Position numbers and translations under genes: made by a program. A stretch of DNA of 64,000 nt from the NCBI GenBank assembly GCA_030142905.1, contig JASJOG010000014.1:2046001-2110000 (forward strand). Reading direction: 5' to 3'. This DNA is from Heliopora coerulea (taxonomy: Eukaryota > Cnidaria > Anthozoa > Scleralcyonacea > Helioporidae). A model generated the notes under the pieces. The model was not told where the DNA came from and did not search any database. It saw nothing but the letters and a program-made list of their open reading frames with translations. Position 1 is the first letter of the stretch; every line of letters begins with the position of its first letter. Positions 33,054 through 44,700 of this stretch are shown in pieces.

Positions 33054-34205
33054 TTCTCTTGCTGCTACACTGTTAACTAACTTCTATTCAAACAGGTTTT
33101 CAAAGTTGAGACTTTGAACAGTCCTTATTTATAAGCTGCATCAATTCCACGTAAAATAATTTTCGAAGAGGATTCTTATCAAATCTATTCCATATACCGT
33201 CAAAACGAAAATAATTGGTCACACTTCGTTCTATTAAGTACCTCCAAATACATACGGCACGCAATTATACAATCAGAGACTGCGCATATCAACTGTCTTT
33301 AATAGGTGGCGTGCGAGACGATTTGATACATCCCGCAAAGAAAAAATCGAGATCCCAAACAATTTGATACCTTATACTTTCAATAAATCGCCGTTATCTT
33401 CAGTCTCGATTTTTGTCGAACAATAGTCTAAAAAAGGAAGTCGACATCGTCAGGGCTGAGAAAAGTTGACATGTAAATTTCTCTCCTAGCAAATCAACTA
33501 TCTGGGGTTCTGATTGGACATCCAGAAATCGTGTGCAGATAAAAGTAAGATGTGATTCTGGTCTCTGGTTCTCAGATTACGCATAAATTTACTTGGAGCT
33601 TTTTTTTGGATCAGTGCACAAAGTTGACAAAAAAAAAATCTGCCAAATAGGTTATGATTTCTTCATTTATCGAGAATCAAATCTGAAATTACATTAATGC
33701 CCAGTTATGAGGATTTTGGAAGCTGTACAGTGTAAACACGTGCTGAATATTGAAGATCAAAGACGATGGGCCATAGGCCTAGCTTCCTCACATCCGTCAC
33801 TGCCATGTCCTATTCCGAAATAACGATCTCTTGAAAGTAACAACCTTCCCAAAGGAGCGGTCCTCGAAGGCTATCAAGTCTGAAATTAACGGGCGACGTT
33901 ACTTTCAGAATTCAACGATATGATAACATGGTATCTTAGACGTTCTCTTGTGTAAAATATTCTTTTCATTATTACAGTAGTTTGACTGACAATCTTCTGT
34001 CTTCAACAGGGAGATTGTATGTGTAATAAAAATGTATACGCAATATTTATAAAGCTACAACCTAGGAACGGAATCACAAACTGATAAACAGCTCGGATAA
34101 TGTGGCTGGGGTGGAAGAGGGTGGCGGCATCACTTTTTAAGGAGGATCAATTGTTTTGGGAATTGTTTGACATTGTTTGACAATGCATTTCGGCATCGTC
34201 CTCTT
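33054..34205. repeat. Upstream half of the segmental duplication, copy B
   Basis: Collinear with 19004-20165. Its far end (about 33900-34205) is the Penelope-like 3' untranslated sequence; the coding tail retained in copy A after 20165 is lost here. Confidence 0.8.
33126..33133 (-). promoter_or_regulatory. Probable TATA box of copy B
   Basis: TATAAATA about 70 nt before ATG 33053, at the same position as in copy A. Confidence 0.45.
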
Positions 34206-35970
34206 TTCTAATTTTTAGGCCTACTCTTTACGTAGTATTTTACCTCTTTAAGTTTCATACAGTTTTTTTAAGAACTAAACGGTCCAACAGTCTTTGCTAA
34301 CTGTGTATATCTCATTAGTGCGTATATTTCATCTTCATTTTCTCTTACGTTATTTTAAATTACCAATCACCAAGGTATAAACGTATTTGAAAACTTCGAA
34401 ACATATCTGCTGATAATGCAGGGCCAATATCATAGCACTCTACGTTTCACAGTAGGTTCTATATACCTTGCATTTCCACAATCCTTGCAAAATGGACTTC
34501 GAGGCTATTTATTCATTTCTTACTTTCCTTTATTTAAATAAAGAGCGTAACCAAGATTGCTAAACATGTGCGTTAACTTACTAAAGCGAAGTTAAAGAAA
34601 AGTTACGAGATTATGTTCAGTCTTTATGTTCTTTATGTTCCAGATTATGTTCTTTGTCGAAAAATTTACTACATATCATTTTCTTTCCCAAGTACCTAAA
34701 CATTAAAAAGTCACTGTCACTAGTGTATTGTGTGCTTGTGTTGTTGTTTTCCTACGAGAATTTTGTCATTTTCCCAGCCTTTGACTGTTGTGTCGCAATT
34801 CGTCGATTGTAGGCGGCTAAATTATAGTTGGTTATCTTTCATAAATAGTTGGTAAATGAAGAATACTAAATGACATTCTGAGTTGACTCTGGAACGTTAT
34901 GATCCCGATGAGGATAGGGAGTTTAAGCAAGCTAGTACGGCGACGACATTTCACAAAGTAACTTGACTCATTTGAATAGAATAGCATTCTACTGACGTTG
35001 TTATGAAAATTGTTTAAGCCTCTGAAACTCTTCTCAGCAGCTCTTGTCAGTATGTTAATGTCAAAAAGATCCAAAAGGTTGTGCGTATTGTGTGTCAAGG
35101 TAGTCGTGCCACCGTGGAAATGATTCCAACACACTGTGTAGAAGTAGAAAGTTGTTGAAAATACGATTGAGACTCCAATTTATTCATTCTTTTTGATTTG
35201 ACTAACCATTTATGTTGCAAGAATACGTTGCAGTTGACGTTGCTGCAGTGTTAGGTTAAACTATCTATTTTGAATGTCTATGAGCGTCCTACTTACGCGT
35301 CTCTTCTACCCTAGTTGAAGATGAACATCATAACGCTGGTCGTCAATATTTCTTATCTTCTTGGTCTCTTCTTGGTTGATCTTCTGATTCTCGATCATGA
35401 CAAGCAAGCTGTTATGAATATTGTTGTTTTGGGTGGGTGAACTCCGGTAAGTACAAACAAGATACAGTTGAGTCCTTCTGACAGTATGGCTATATCAAAA
35501 ACGAATAATTCATGAAGGATGAAGAAGATTTTGACAGGTTCAGTCAACAACTTTTCCACCAACAGAATTTCGCGGCCCACAAAATGGCTGCTAAAGCGAA
35601 AACAAGCACGCGATGTATTAGTTCGACGCTGACCTTTTAAGTCCTAGAAATTTAGGTTGAAGACATGCGCTTGTTAATTTAATTACATTTGATGAAGGCA
35701 CTTCTCCTTAGCACCACCACCTTAACGGTACTCGTCAGAAAAGATCTCAGATATTTCTCACGCAATAACGAGAACCTTAACCTAGCTGTATTTCATATTA
35801 CAAAGAAATGGTTAGCATAATACTGGCAAAATACCACAGTCAAACAATACCAGTTCGTTAATGGCTAAAGACGTTCCGAGTCGACAGGAAAACCAGACAT
35901 TTAACTAAACTTTGTTTTCCATTCCGCCATCTTGGTTGCAATCTTCGTCTTCCCTTCTAGCTACGTATTT
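34206..35970. other. Intergenic region with rearranged repeat blocks
   Basis: 34300-34395 matches 6045-6135 inverted, and 34420-34640 matches 22590-22830. Minus-strand frames at 34832-35134 and 35395-35580 are open but unrecognised. TTTATT at 35968-35973 (AATAAA on minus) is a possible polyadenylation signal for the NEK4-like gene. Confidence 0.45.
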
Positions 35971-35989
35971 ATTTTCAGTTCTCGGATCT

Positions 35990-36150
35990 TTTAGGTTTAG
36001 CATAAATAATATGGTTTGGAGAGGACTTTGGTTACTTTCACTCTACTCAAAGTAAGCTTCACTTTTATAAATTGATTACATTAATTTAATTTTCTATAAC
36101 ATCGGCATGCGAACAAAATATGACAAATCTAGCCACCAGATTACATTTCT
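35990..36150. repeat. Repeat block shared with 21740-21930
   Basis: Same orientation and landmarks as the block at 21.8 kb. It overlaps the presumed 3' untranslated region of the NEK4-like gene. Confidence 0.55.
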
Positions 36151-36288
36151 GTAGCAGGACTAGAATGTTCCACACACTTCCATCACTTTTTTTTTTGCCT
36201 CGATTTCATTAAAAGATCCCCTCCAGCCACCTTATAAGGACAAGTTTCATATTTTACCCTTGGTCACAAATCAACGACACGCTTTCTT

Positions 36289-39200
36289 CTAACTGCGTTT
36301 AAACGTTTCACAAAATTTCAGTTGCCATATTTTTCCAGCGTATTTTTCAAACTTTATTCTTCCCATCAACTCAACCAAAGCAAGCTCCACGTCTTCCTCA
36401 CTTTGGCTGTCGATAATACTGCATGCCTTCTGGAAGTCGACCTCGCCTAGTCCCCTGATGCAGTCCTGCCTGAGGAAATCAATACGATCTCGCAGTCGAC
36501 CAGACGACACTGATATATCTGTAGTCACATGGGGAAAAAAGAGAAATTAGAATTTATGATTGCTCTCACATTTTTTATATTTATATGCTGTTAGTAGTAT
36601 CAGTACGGTCTTCGTTTATAAGCATGCATTTCTGTCATTAACTCTTTCGAGGCGGGAGCTCTACCTTTGACAAGTAAAATCGTCTGGCGTTAGCCTGAGT
36701 AAAATAATAGAAGACTTGTGCCGCCAGGAAGGACTTAACATAATTATACGAGGTCCCGTACTATGTCCTTTTATAGAAGTACCATAAACGTATGACATCA
36801 TACAAGTTGTTCCGATACCCATTGCCTTCGTCTTAACAACAACTAAGGGAATTTGAAATATTCTGTCGATCATCGAAATTGACACAATTTCCGGTTTCCT
36901 AAACTGAATTTTCCTGAAAATCAGCCTCAGGATCGATACTTCACAGAAGAATAACGTGACAAAATATCGGGGTACAGTTAATGTACACATATTTTGCCAA
37001 AGTGACAAAGGACTTAACAAGTTTCAAAGAAATTCACCGAAGCGAACACCCAGAAACTTATTGTTATTTTCTTTGGCGCAGACAGTACTGTCGTTATAGA
37101 AAAACTGCACGACCACGTCACTATCTACGCATGTGTACAGCCACGTTTAGTAACCAATCCGTGACTAAGTGTTGCCTTAGAGAGTCATCGTAAAATATGT
37201 TTGAAGTTATCTTTGATTCCAAACCACGAAATGCACTTACCACCTGGGTTGTCAGTAACCTCTTCCGATGGTTCAGAATCCAGATCTGGTGATCGCCTTT
37301 CTTCTGTGAATTTCAATGTCGTATCCAATGCCGATATTAACGAATTTACATCACTGCTTTCTTTCCGTCTTGAAAAATGAACAAAAATATAGCGTGTTCA
37401 AAGAAAAAATACACTGTATAAACATTGTTTCGAAACACAATAGTTTCAGTCTGTTGAATTTAGATCAAAGTAACATTAGCTTGCACCTAGAAGCCAATAT
37501 CAGCACTTCATTTCCTGCGCTTGCTATGAACACTACTGGTTTATCTACTGTTTCAGAATGGTCCTGTATCAATAGTCCTTTATTAATATTTTAAGTTAGG
37601 ATGACCTGGCACGTTTTATGTAATCTTTATTACAATCGAACTCATTTAGTCGTCCTGTAGTTTGGTCCCATGCAGTCGACCCAGTGTTCTGGCAAATTCT
37701 ACTTCTTCAGCTCCAAGTTTTCTCACCCGTTGCATTGAGTACATTTAAATTTTTAAAAGTGAACTATTTGGTCGTCGTGGTATAACCGTAGCCAATAGTA
37801 TAAATATTCCGTTTGGTTGCGTTACTCTTGAATTAGCTCGTCTTTGCGGAAGTTCTTCCAAAGTGTGTTTGCCAAAACCACGAACAAACAATATGAAGAA
37901 AAGTCTTATGTTTAATGGAGCCTTAATATAGAACTCCCTGCCATCAAACATAAGAGATAGTAAATCATTTACAATTTTTAAACGAAAAATTGCTACTTAT
38001 AATGTTGATTCAACCTAAGATTCTGTCATTATCTACTATTTTTGTTTATCATCAATGTAATATAGTTATTCATTCTCTACTTTGTTTTGTTTGTAAATAA
38101 TGTAATTTTCCCTTATATTGTTTTATACGCCCATCGTGGAAACCAGCTTTTGCTGACGATGTCAGCGTGGATAAATAAAATAGTTTAGTCAATCAATCAA
38201 TCAGGTGATCTCATAGTTTTCTCAATAGCGAAAGACGAAGAACTGGCTATGGATGATAAAGTGACTCAAAAAGATTCCGGAGTATTTGATTACGTGGAGT
38301 ATGCAAAATTATCGATCACTGAGCTTTATTACGGTATTCACCGTGAATCACGGAGTGCACAGTAGCCAGCTCTCCAGCGAACATTTATATACATTGAAGG
38401 AACCCCAGTAGGCTAAGCACCGCACTAAATTGGTAGAGTTGCCTGTTCTATTCTGAGCGTGAGGAACAAAACTCGCATTTTCACAGCTTTTCCCGGTTTG
38501 GCCTTGAAGTGAATAATTCTGATACTGGAAAGTTACCTTTAACAAATTTAAACTAAATAAGATAATCGAATACTTTTAACCAGCATTTATGGGGTCTTCG
38601 CCATCCACCACTTTTTAAAACCTGGACTCTGGGACGAGGCTGGTTCTTGTGCAGACTACCTCAATATAAAAGCCTCGAGGCCGAAAACGACAGACGAGAA
38701 TGAAAGACAGAGATAAAAAAATCTATAAATAAAATGCGAACTCTGTTCACCTTGGTTTGTGACAGCTTTCCTGGGCTGCCTCCTCTAAACCGTTTTCTTC
38801 AAGATCTGACTCACCACTTGAGAGGTCGTCAATGAGCTCCTCTTCGGCTACATCCTTTTCTGAGTTTCCGTCCTAAAACAATTGTTCAATTAGGGCCGTT
38901 ACAAAGATTGCAACTCTGGCCTCCTGGTCGTAGGAAAGTCTAGTTTCTACCGCGATAGTGAGTGCATGTAATTTTTGATGTCACTTCAATGGATTGAAGC
39001 TAAAACTAACCCAGAAGATCAAACTAAATATACCAGCAGAAACAAAACAAAGGTACGCAACGCGTACATGTGTCTGCTGACAGTTCGATTGCAAATAAAC
39101 GGATGATTCGAATGTAGATTTGAAGTGATCGAGGTTGTGCTGATACCAACAGGTAATTGCTGGATGAGTATAACTTGTAAGTAGATGAGAGTGTGGAGGG

Positions 39201-41741
39201 TGGTTTCTAAGTGTCACGACGGTTCCTCGAGTTATTTAGGTGATTGTAGACAGGACAATTTTGAGAAGGCAAGATATCGTCCCAATGGAATATCGTTAAT
39301 ATCTATGAACGAATGGGCTGTTGCAAATATCAATTTTGTTGCGGCGCCATGTTGCGTTATAAAATGTCGTGCGTTGAGGGATCACAAGAATGTTGATATT
39401 TGCACTATGCTACTAATAAGTGTTACATGTATATAGTAAATATAATATTTAGGATATATTGCTTTCGTGCATGAATATTGCTTTCGTGTATTTCGTGCAT
39501 GAGTAATTTGCTTTCGTGCACGAGTGAGGAAATAGTAAACGTCCAAACGCAACAAGATAACGTAACGGACATCTTGTGCTGGAACAAGCTTTCACGCATC
39601 GTTTAACATAAAGAAAATAGTCATAATCCTAACGTATAAAAGGCAGAGCACAACTCAGCACTGCATGCATTATTCATAAGGCGTTAGCCTGAATAACATC
39701 ATTACGAACCGAAGTCTTGAAAAGAAGTTATCAAAACCAAGAACCAAACAAATCAACAGAACCGAAGAAACCAAAAAGTCAAAGTTGTAAGAGAAATCAA
39801 CAGAACCAAAATCCAAAGAGCGTACGGAGTGATCAGAGTTGTGCTTAGTCTCACAATACATACTTCAAGGTTAGAAAGAAAAAAGACGCTAATCTGTAAC
39901 AATTCAAATATAGTAAAATAAATAGTTGAAAATATAGCTGGTTTTGTATTCTTTGTTGCGAGCAAACTGAACCAAAAGCAGCCACATAATTTAATAGGGA
40001 CCGGCTCGTAACATAAGTCAACGTCGTACCCAGGGACTGTTGTTGATGAAACAAATGGCGCTGATAAAGGCTGAATGATTGCTACATTATCGGCAACCTG
40101 AAGCAAGAAACATTTCAGCATGAACCGTACGAAACGGAACCCGACCAATCTGTCGAATAGTGCAACCACGACGGCTAGCATAAAAAAAGAGGAAGAAAGT
40201 ATGTACTAGTATAAAACCGAGGGAAACGTCTTAAAACTTGGATAAAACTTGCAAACTCGCTCGCGACCTTTCAGGCTTTCACCACGTGACCAACCAGAAT
40301 GGCGGCTATTTCGCAAGGCTTCGTCACCCTCCGAAGCCGCTTCGTAATATAATTAACCACAGACCTACAAACCCTCAAGATGTGCTGGCATTTTGTCTGC
40401 TGACCAAAATGTCAGCAGACAAAAAACATACATACACATGCATATCTTTCAAGAGTGAAACACTCTTTAAAAAAAATTGGTATTACTTCAAACAGAAAAA
40501 CACCCCGTTGATCAACACAACCTATGCACGACATAGTATCTGACCTTACTGCAATTAGACACATCAGCATCATACTGTCTGACCTACAAGTCTAATGAGT
40601 TTCATTATAATTAGTTATGATACAGTTTAAAAATTGGATGTGTTCGTTCGTGAAATGTGGCTCAGATTTGAAATGAATGCATGAGGGACAAACGTTTCAG
40701 TCAAGTTTCGTAAGCAATGTCAGTCTTGATCACTCTATGCAAGTTATTGCCAGCCACGGTGCTGGGCTTTGGTCAAAGAACTGAAACCCGGTTTCCACAC
40801 CGTCGGACATTTGGGCAAGGCACAGCTAATATTTTGTCACGGGTGATCACATTGTAGGCGGTGGGGACTTCTTAAAATTTGGTACCCATGCATGAAAATT
40901 TAGCCGTGCCGAGCTCCTCTTTATATGTACGTCTCAGCACGGCTAATTTGCCGTGCCCGAAATTTGCCGTGCTATGCCCAAAATGATACAGTGCAAACGG
41001 GGTTTAAATCACCCCGAATTTTTCCCCTCAAATGGTTCTTGCGAAAACTATTCGCTACAACTTGAGCGAATGTTCAGAGCTGAAACTACTTAAATGTCTA
41101 AGGACGAAAAACAATTTTCGTTTCAGGAAATGAAAAGAGTTAATGACGCATAGAAAAATTTGCAAGAACATTTTCGCAGCTGGCCAGATGTTTTTTAGTG
41201 ACAATTGGCCTAAAGATATTTTAGAGTCTGTGACGTCTTCGGCTACTTTTTATCACTATTTTCTAAGATCTATAGTTGTCGAAAATTATTCTTGATTTGG
41301 CAAATCTCTTATATGGAAACCGGTTTTATCGAAGAACAGTCAAGTGTTTCTTTTTCTAATTTGTTTTGTGTAGTCTTGTCTTTTTGAGAAATAAAGCATT
41401 TACTTTTACGGTTAAACAAAACCAGCAATTTCACGCTCTACAATTAATTTTCCATAGCTTTCCATGACTCGTCCGGAAACTCGAATTTTGCCGCCCTAGA
41501 AAACCAAAGTCTGTAATGTCATGAAGTTCCAGCTTTTCCATAAGCCGTACAATCTCTGTAAAGTGAACCTTGAGCTTAAAATGCTATCCTGATAAATAAT
41601 TTTGTGTCCTTCCCTGACTTTTTCTAGAATCATAACTTAAACTTTGTACATATACCTTTTCGGGTAATCTCACACTTGCTGGTGCGGGTCCGTCGGTTGA
41701 GTCTTTACCGAAAGACGAACTCCGTACAGGGACATGGCCTA
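36289..41741 (-). CDS. NEK4: NEK4-like exons 12-15 (acidic region and conserved C-terminus)
   Basis: Exon 12 (41741-41656) is Ser/Pro-rich. Exon 13 (38872-38751) is acidic ([19 protein letters not shown]). Exon 14 (37368-37241) carries [15 protein letters not shown]. Exon 15 (36518-36289) carries [20 protein letters not shown] to the stop. Phases 1, 0, 2 and 1 are all satisfied. Confidence 0.82.
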
Positions 41742-44700
41742 CTGAAAGATAAACGGTATTGAGTCAAACAGTGTCATTAGCAAAACGTAAACTAACTAGA
41801 CTTCATGACAAAACAAATACCAAAAAATATTGACATCTAGAGACCCAAAATTTGACAAACAACAAGACGTAAGAATAATTGAGATATTATTTCGACCTCG
41901 TTGTCATTGTCAAATAGAACTTCGTTAGTTCGCTTCTGATATCACTAAGCTCCCAAGTGCAGATCGTATGGAACATTCATTTATAAATTAAAGTCTATCG
42001 TACGTGAGTTCGGATTGGTTAACATCTGTGTTTGGATCAGAGAACCCAAACATGGAAAATCTTCCGCCAAAAGTGTACCGAAGTTTAGATTGCATGTTTA
42101 GTCTTATTATTTTATAAAACAAGATTCGTAATGGTTTATATGTGTCTGGAGAATGTTATTCGAACACTTGGTACGTTGCTTGACTTTCGATTAGCTAAAA
42201 AAACAAGCGAGTGTTTTTTTTTTTTCGCTTTTTTACCTTGTTTCTCACTTCTTATTTTAGTTTCTGATTGTAATATAATCCTAGTTAGTCCGCTATATAA
42301 TTGATGTAATCCTACCTATTGTCTCAATCTAATGATGTTGCGTGCTGCAACGAAACGTTAATCTCTGTTCCTTAATAAATTATTCTTAAAAGATACGAAC
42401 TTGTCACGCCTTTATTCCGTGTAATATGCTGGCACTACACTTCATCGAATCATGTTGTACATTTTCGTTTTCTTCTGACTATGAAATCCATTGTGGTTCA
42501 GATGACGGACTTTAAGAGAAAATTAATGATGAAATTTTTGGAAATTTGATTAATCGTACCGAGTCAGATGACGACGAGTACGTTTAACCATTATCCATTG
42601 CGCGCAGTAAGCGTTGTATCTTGTAACACCTTTTGCTGTTCATTACCAGAAAATATACTATCATTAACGCCAAAATACATTCATTTTATTCAGTCGACAT
42701 TCTTTAGCGCAGATACGCCACCATTTGCATCAAAGGGCATTCTATAGTGCCAACAGATGACCATTAAAACCATTCTATTATACGTAAGAGAGAATAAAAT
42801 TTCAATTAGGTAAGACATTTGTCTTAAGTAATTGAAATTTTATTATCCCTAACGTATAGTAGAATGGTGTTAATTGACGTCTGTTGGCGCTATGGAATGC
42901 CCTTTGATGCAAATGGTGGCGTATCTACGCTAATGAATGTCGACTGAATAAAATGAATGTATTTTGGCGTTAATGATAGTATATTTTCTGGTAATGAACA
43001 GCAAAAGGTGTATAAGAAGACTGGGTTTCAAAGAGATTAACTTTGGTAAGAAAGAAGCTCTTTTTTACTTTATTCACAACATGTTGAACATTCTTCAGCT
43101 GTTATTGGAGCTAATTTAAGTTTGCAAAGTACTGCAGTTACATAAGTAGCCATCATTTTTAAGCTAATCTTTTCCTCCTGCTAGATACCTTTGGTTTCAC
43201 TTATTTATTTGACTATTATTTGACTACGCAGTAGATAATTCAACTCCAGTTATAAGTCTAATACAACTAGCCTCTGACTGACCAAGATGACAGCTAAGAA
43301 TAACAAACCTTGACTTCCACTTGACTTTGGTGCCGCCGTCACTTTATCTGAACTAGATGATGGCGTATGATTGCTCGAAGGTAAAACGGACTGCTGATCA
43401 GCCATACTCTTCCTTTCACGCTGTCGACGACGCTCCCTGGCTGACGTTGGCCTCCCACGCGACACCTAATGGTATTCACAAAAATTTATCAAGAATTTAA
43501 GACTATTACTATCGCAGCAAACTAATATACCATTAATTTCAAAAGTTGTAGTCACAGGTAGTTTCTAAATTAGATTTACTAACCTCTGGCGTTAGTTCAC
43601 GAGGTTCACTGCAAAATCAAAACAAGTTTGGTAAACTTTTTATAAAGTTGATATATTGAAAATGTTTCAATTCGCAAGGAGTTCCTCAAGATCATGATCA
43701 AGGAACGCTCCTCCTTGTCATTGTCAGCAGTTTATAGGAAAGCAGCAGTTTAAAAATGTCACGAATTTCAGTGGTTACCAGGTATCTAAAATGTCTTGGC
43801 ATGTGTAATTCCACTGAAATGAGCTGAAACGTCGGTGAAACCTAACCATATACAAAAATTAGAATCCTATCGAAAGTCTGAGAAAAGGAACGAAAAGAAA
43901 AAGAGGGAGTAAAAGAAATGAATAGACAAAAAAAAAAAGAATGAAGGAGGGAGGTGAAACTGTGAGTTGAATTGGGTGGGAGGGACACAAATAGAGACAA
44001 AGACAGAGAGAGCTAGAGTGAAAGAGAGGCAAAGACAGTTGAAAATGGGAGAAATATATAGAGTGAAGGAAAGAGAGGGGAGAAAGCTAAGGTTCGGGAA
44101 TGAGTGTGATGGGAAATGTGGGTTAAACAGCATCAACCTGTAACAACTGTAAAGTGCTAAGTTTGTATAAATCGAATGTAGAAAAGATTTGCCAGAGTCA
44201 ATAATGGCGTTTCAGCCATCTAGTTTTCGTTTAGCTTTAGTTTCAATAACCCCCAAACTTTGCAAAAATTCGGTCCTCATGCCCGATAGAGTTTGAATTT
44301 CCTGATAAAACGCTACAGTGTTTCTGAAGAGACTTCAGTATCTAACTTTTTGGGGGGAAATCATTCGAATCATAAAATTATCGAGGTCAGAAAAACGACC
44401 GGCTGGGTTATTTCGATTTCTTTCTTCTCAAGCGTTCTTCACTTAAACTCAATTAATTAGACAGAACACTGGTCGCTTTAACATCAACCAAAATTCGTCA
44501 TATCATCCTTGTGATAAAATCCTATTACAGCCATTTATTCCCTGCTGCAAACTATTTGTGTGTGAGTCCCCATGATAAACCTACTCTTACTTGAAAGCGA
44601 TTACTCAACGATTAACGTTGAAAAGGACAGATACATTATTTGTATCAACGTGTCCACATAACTATAGACTGTCCTTGTCAAACAATGTTCCGTTATTTTC

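Noticed and set aside
39753..40181. 142-codon hydrophobic minus-strand frame
   Set aside because: It runs antisense through the LTR and its leader; the hydrophobicity reflects A-rich sequence on the other strand.
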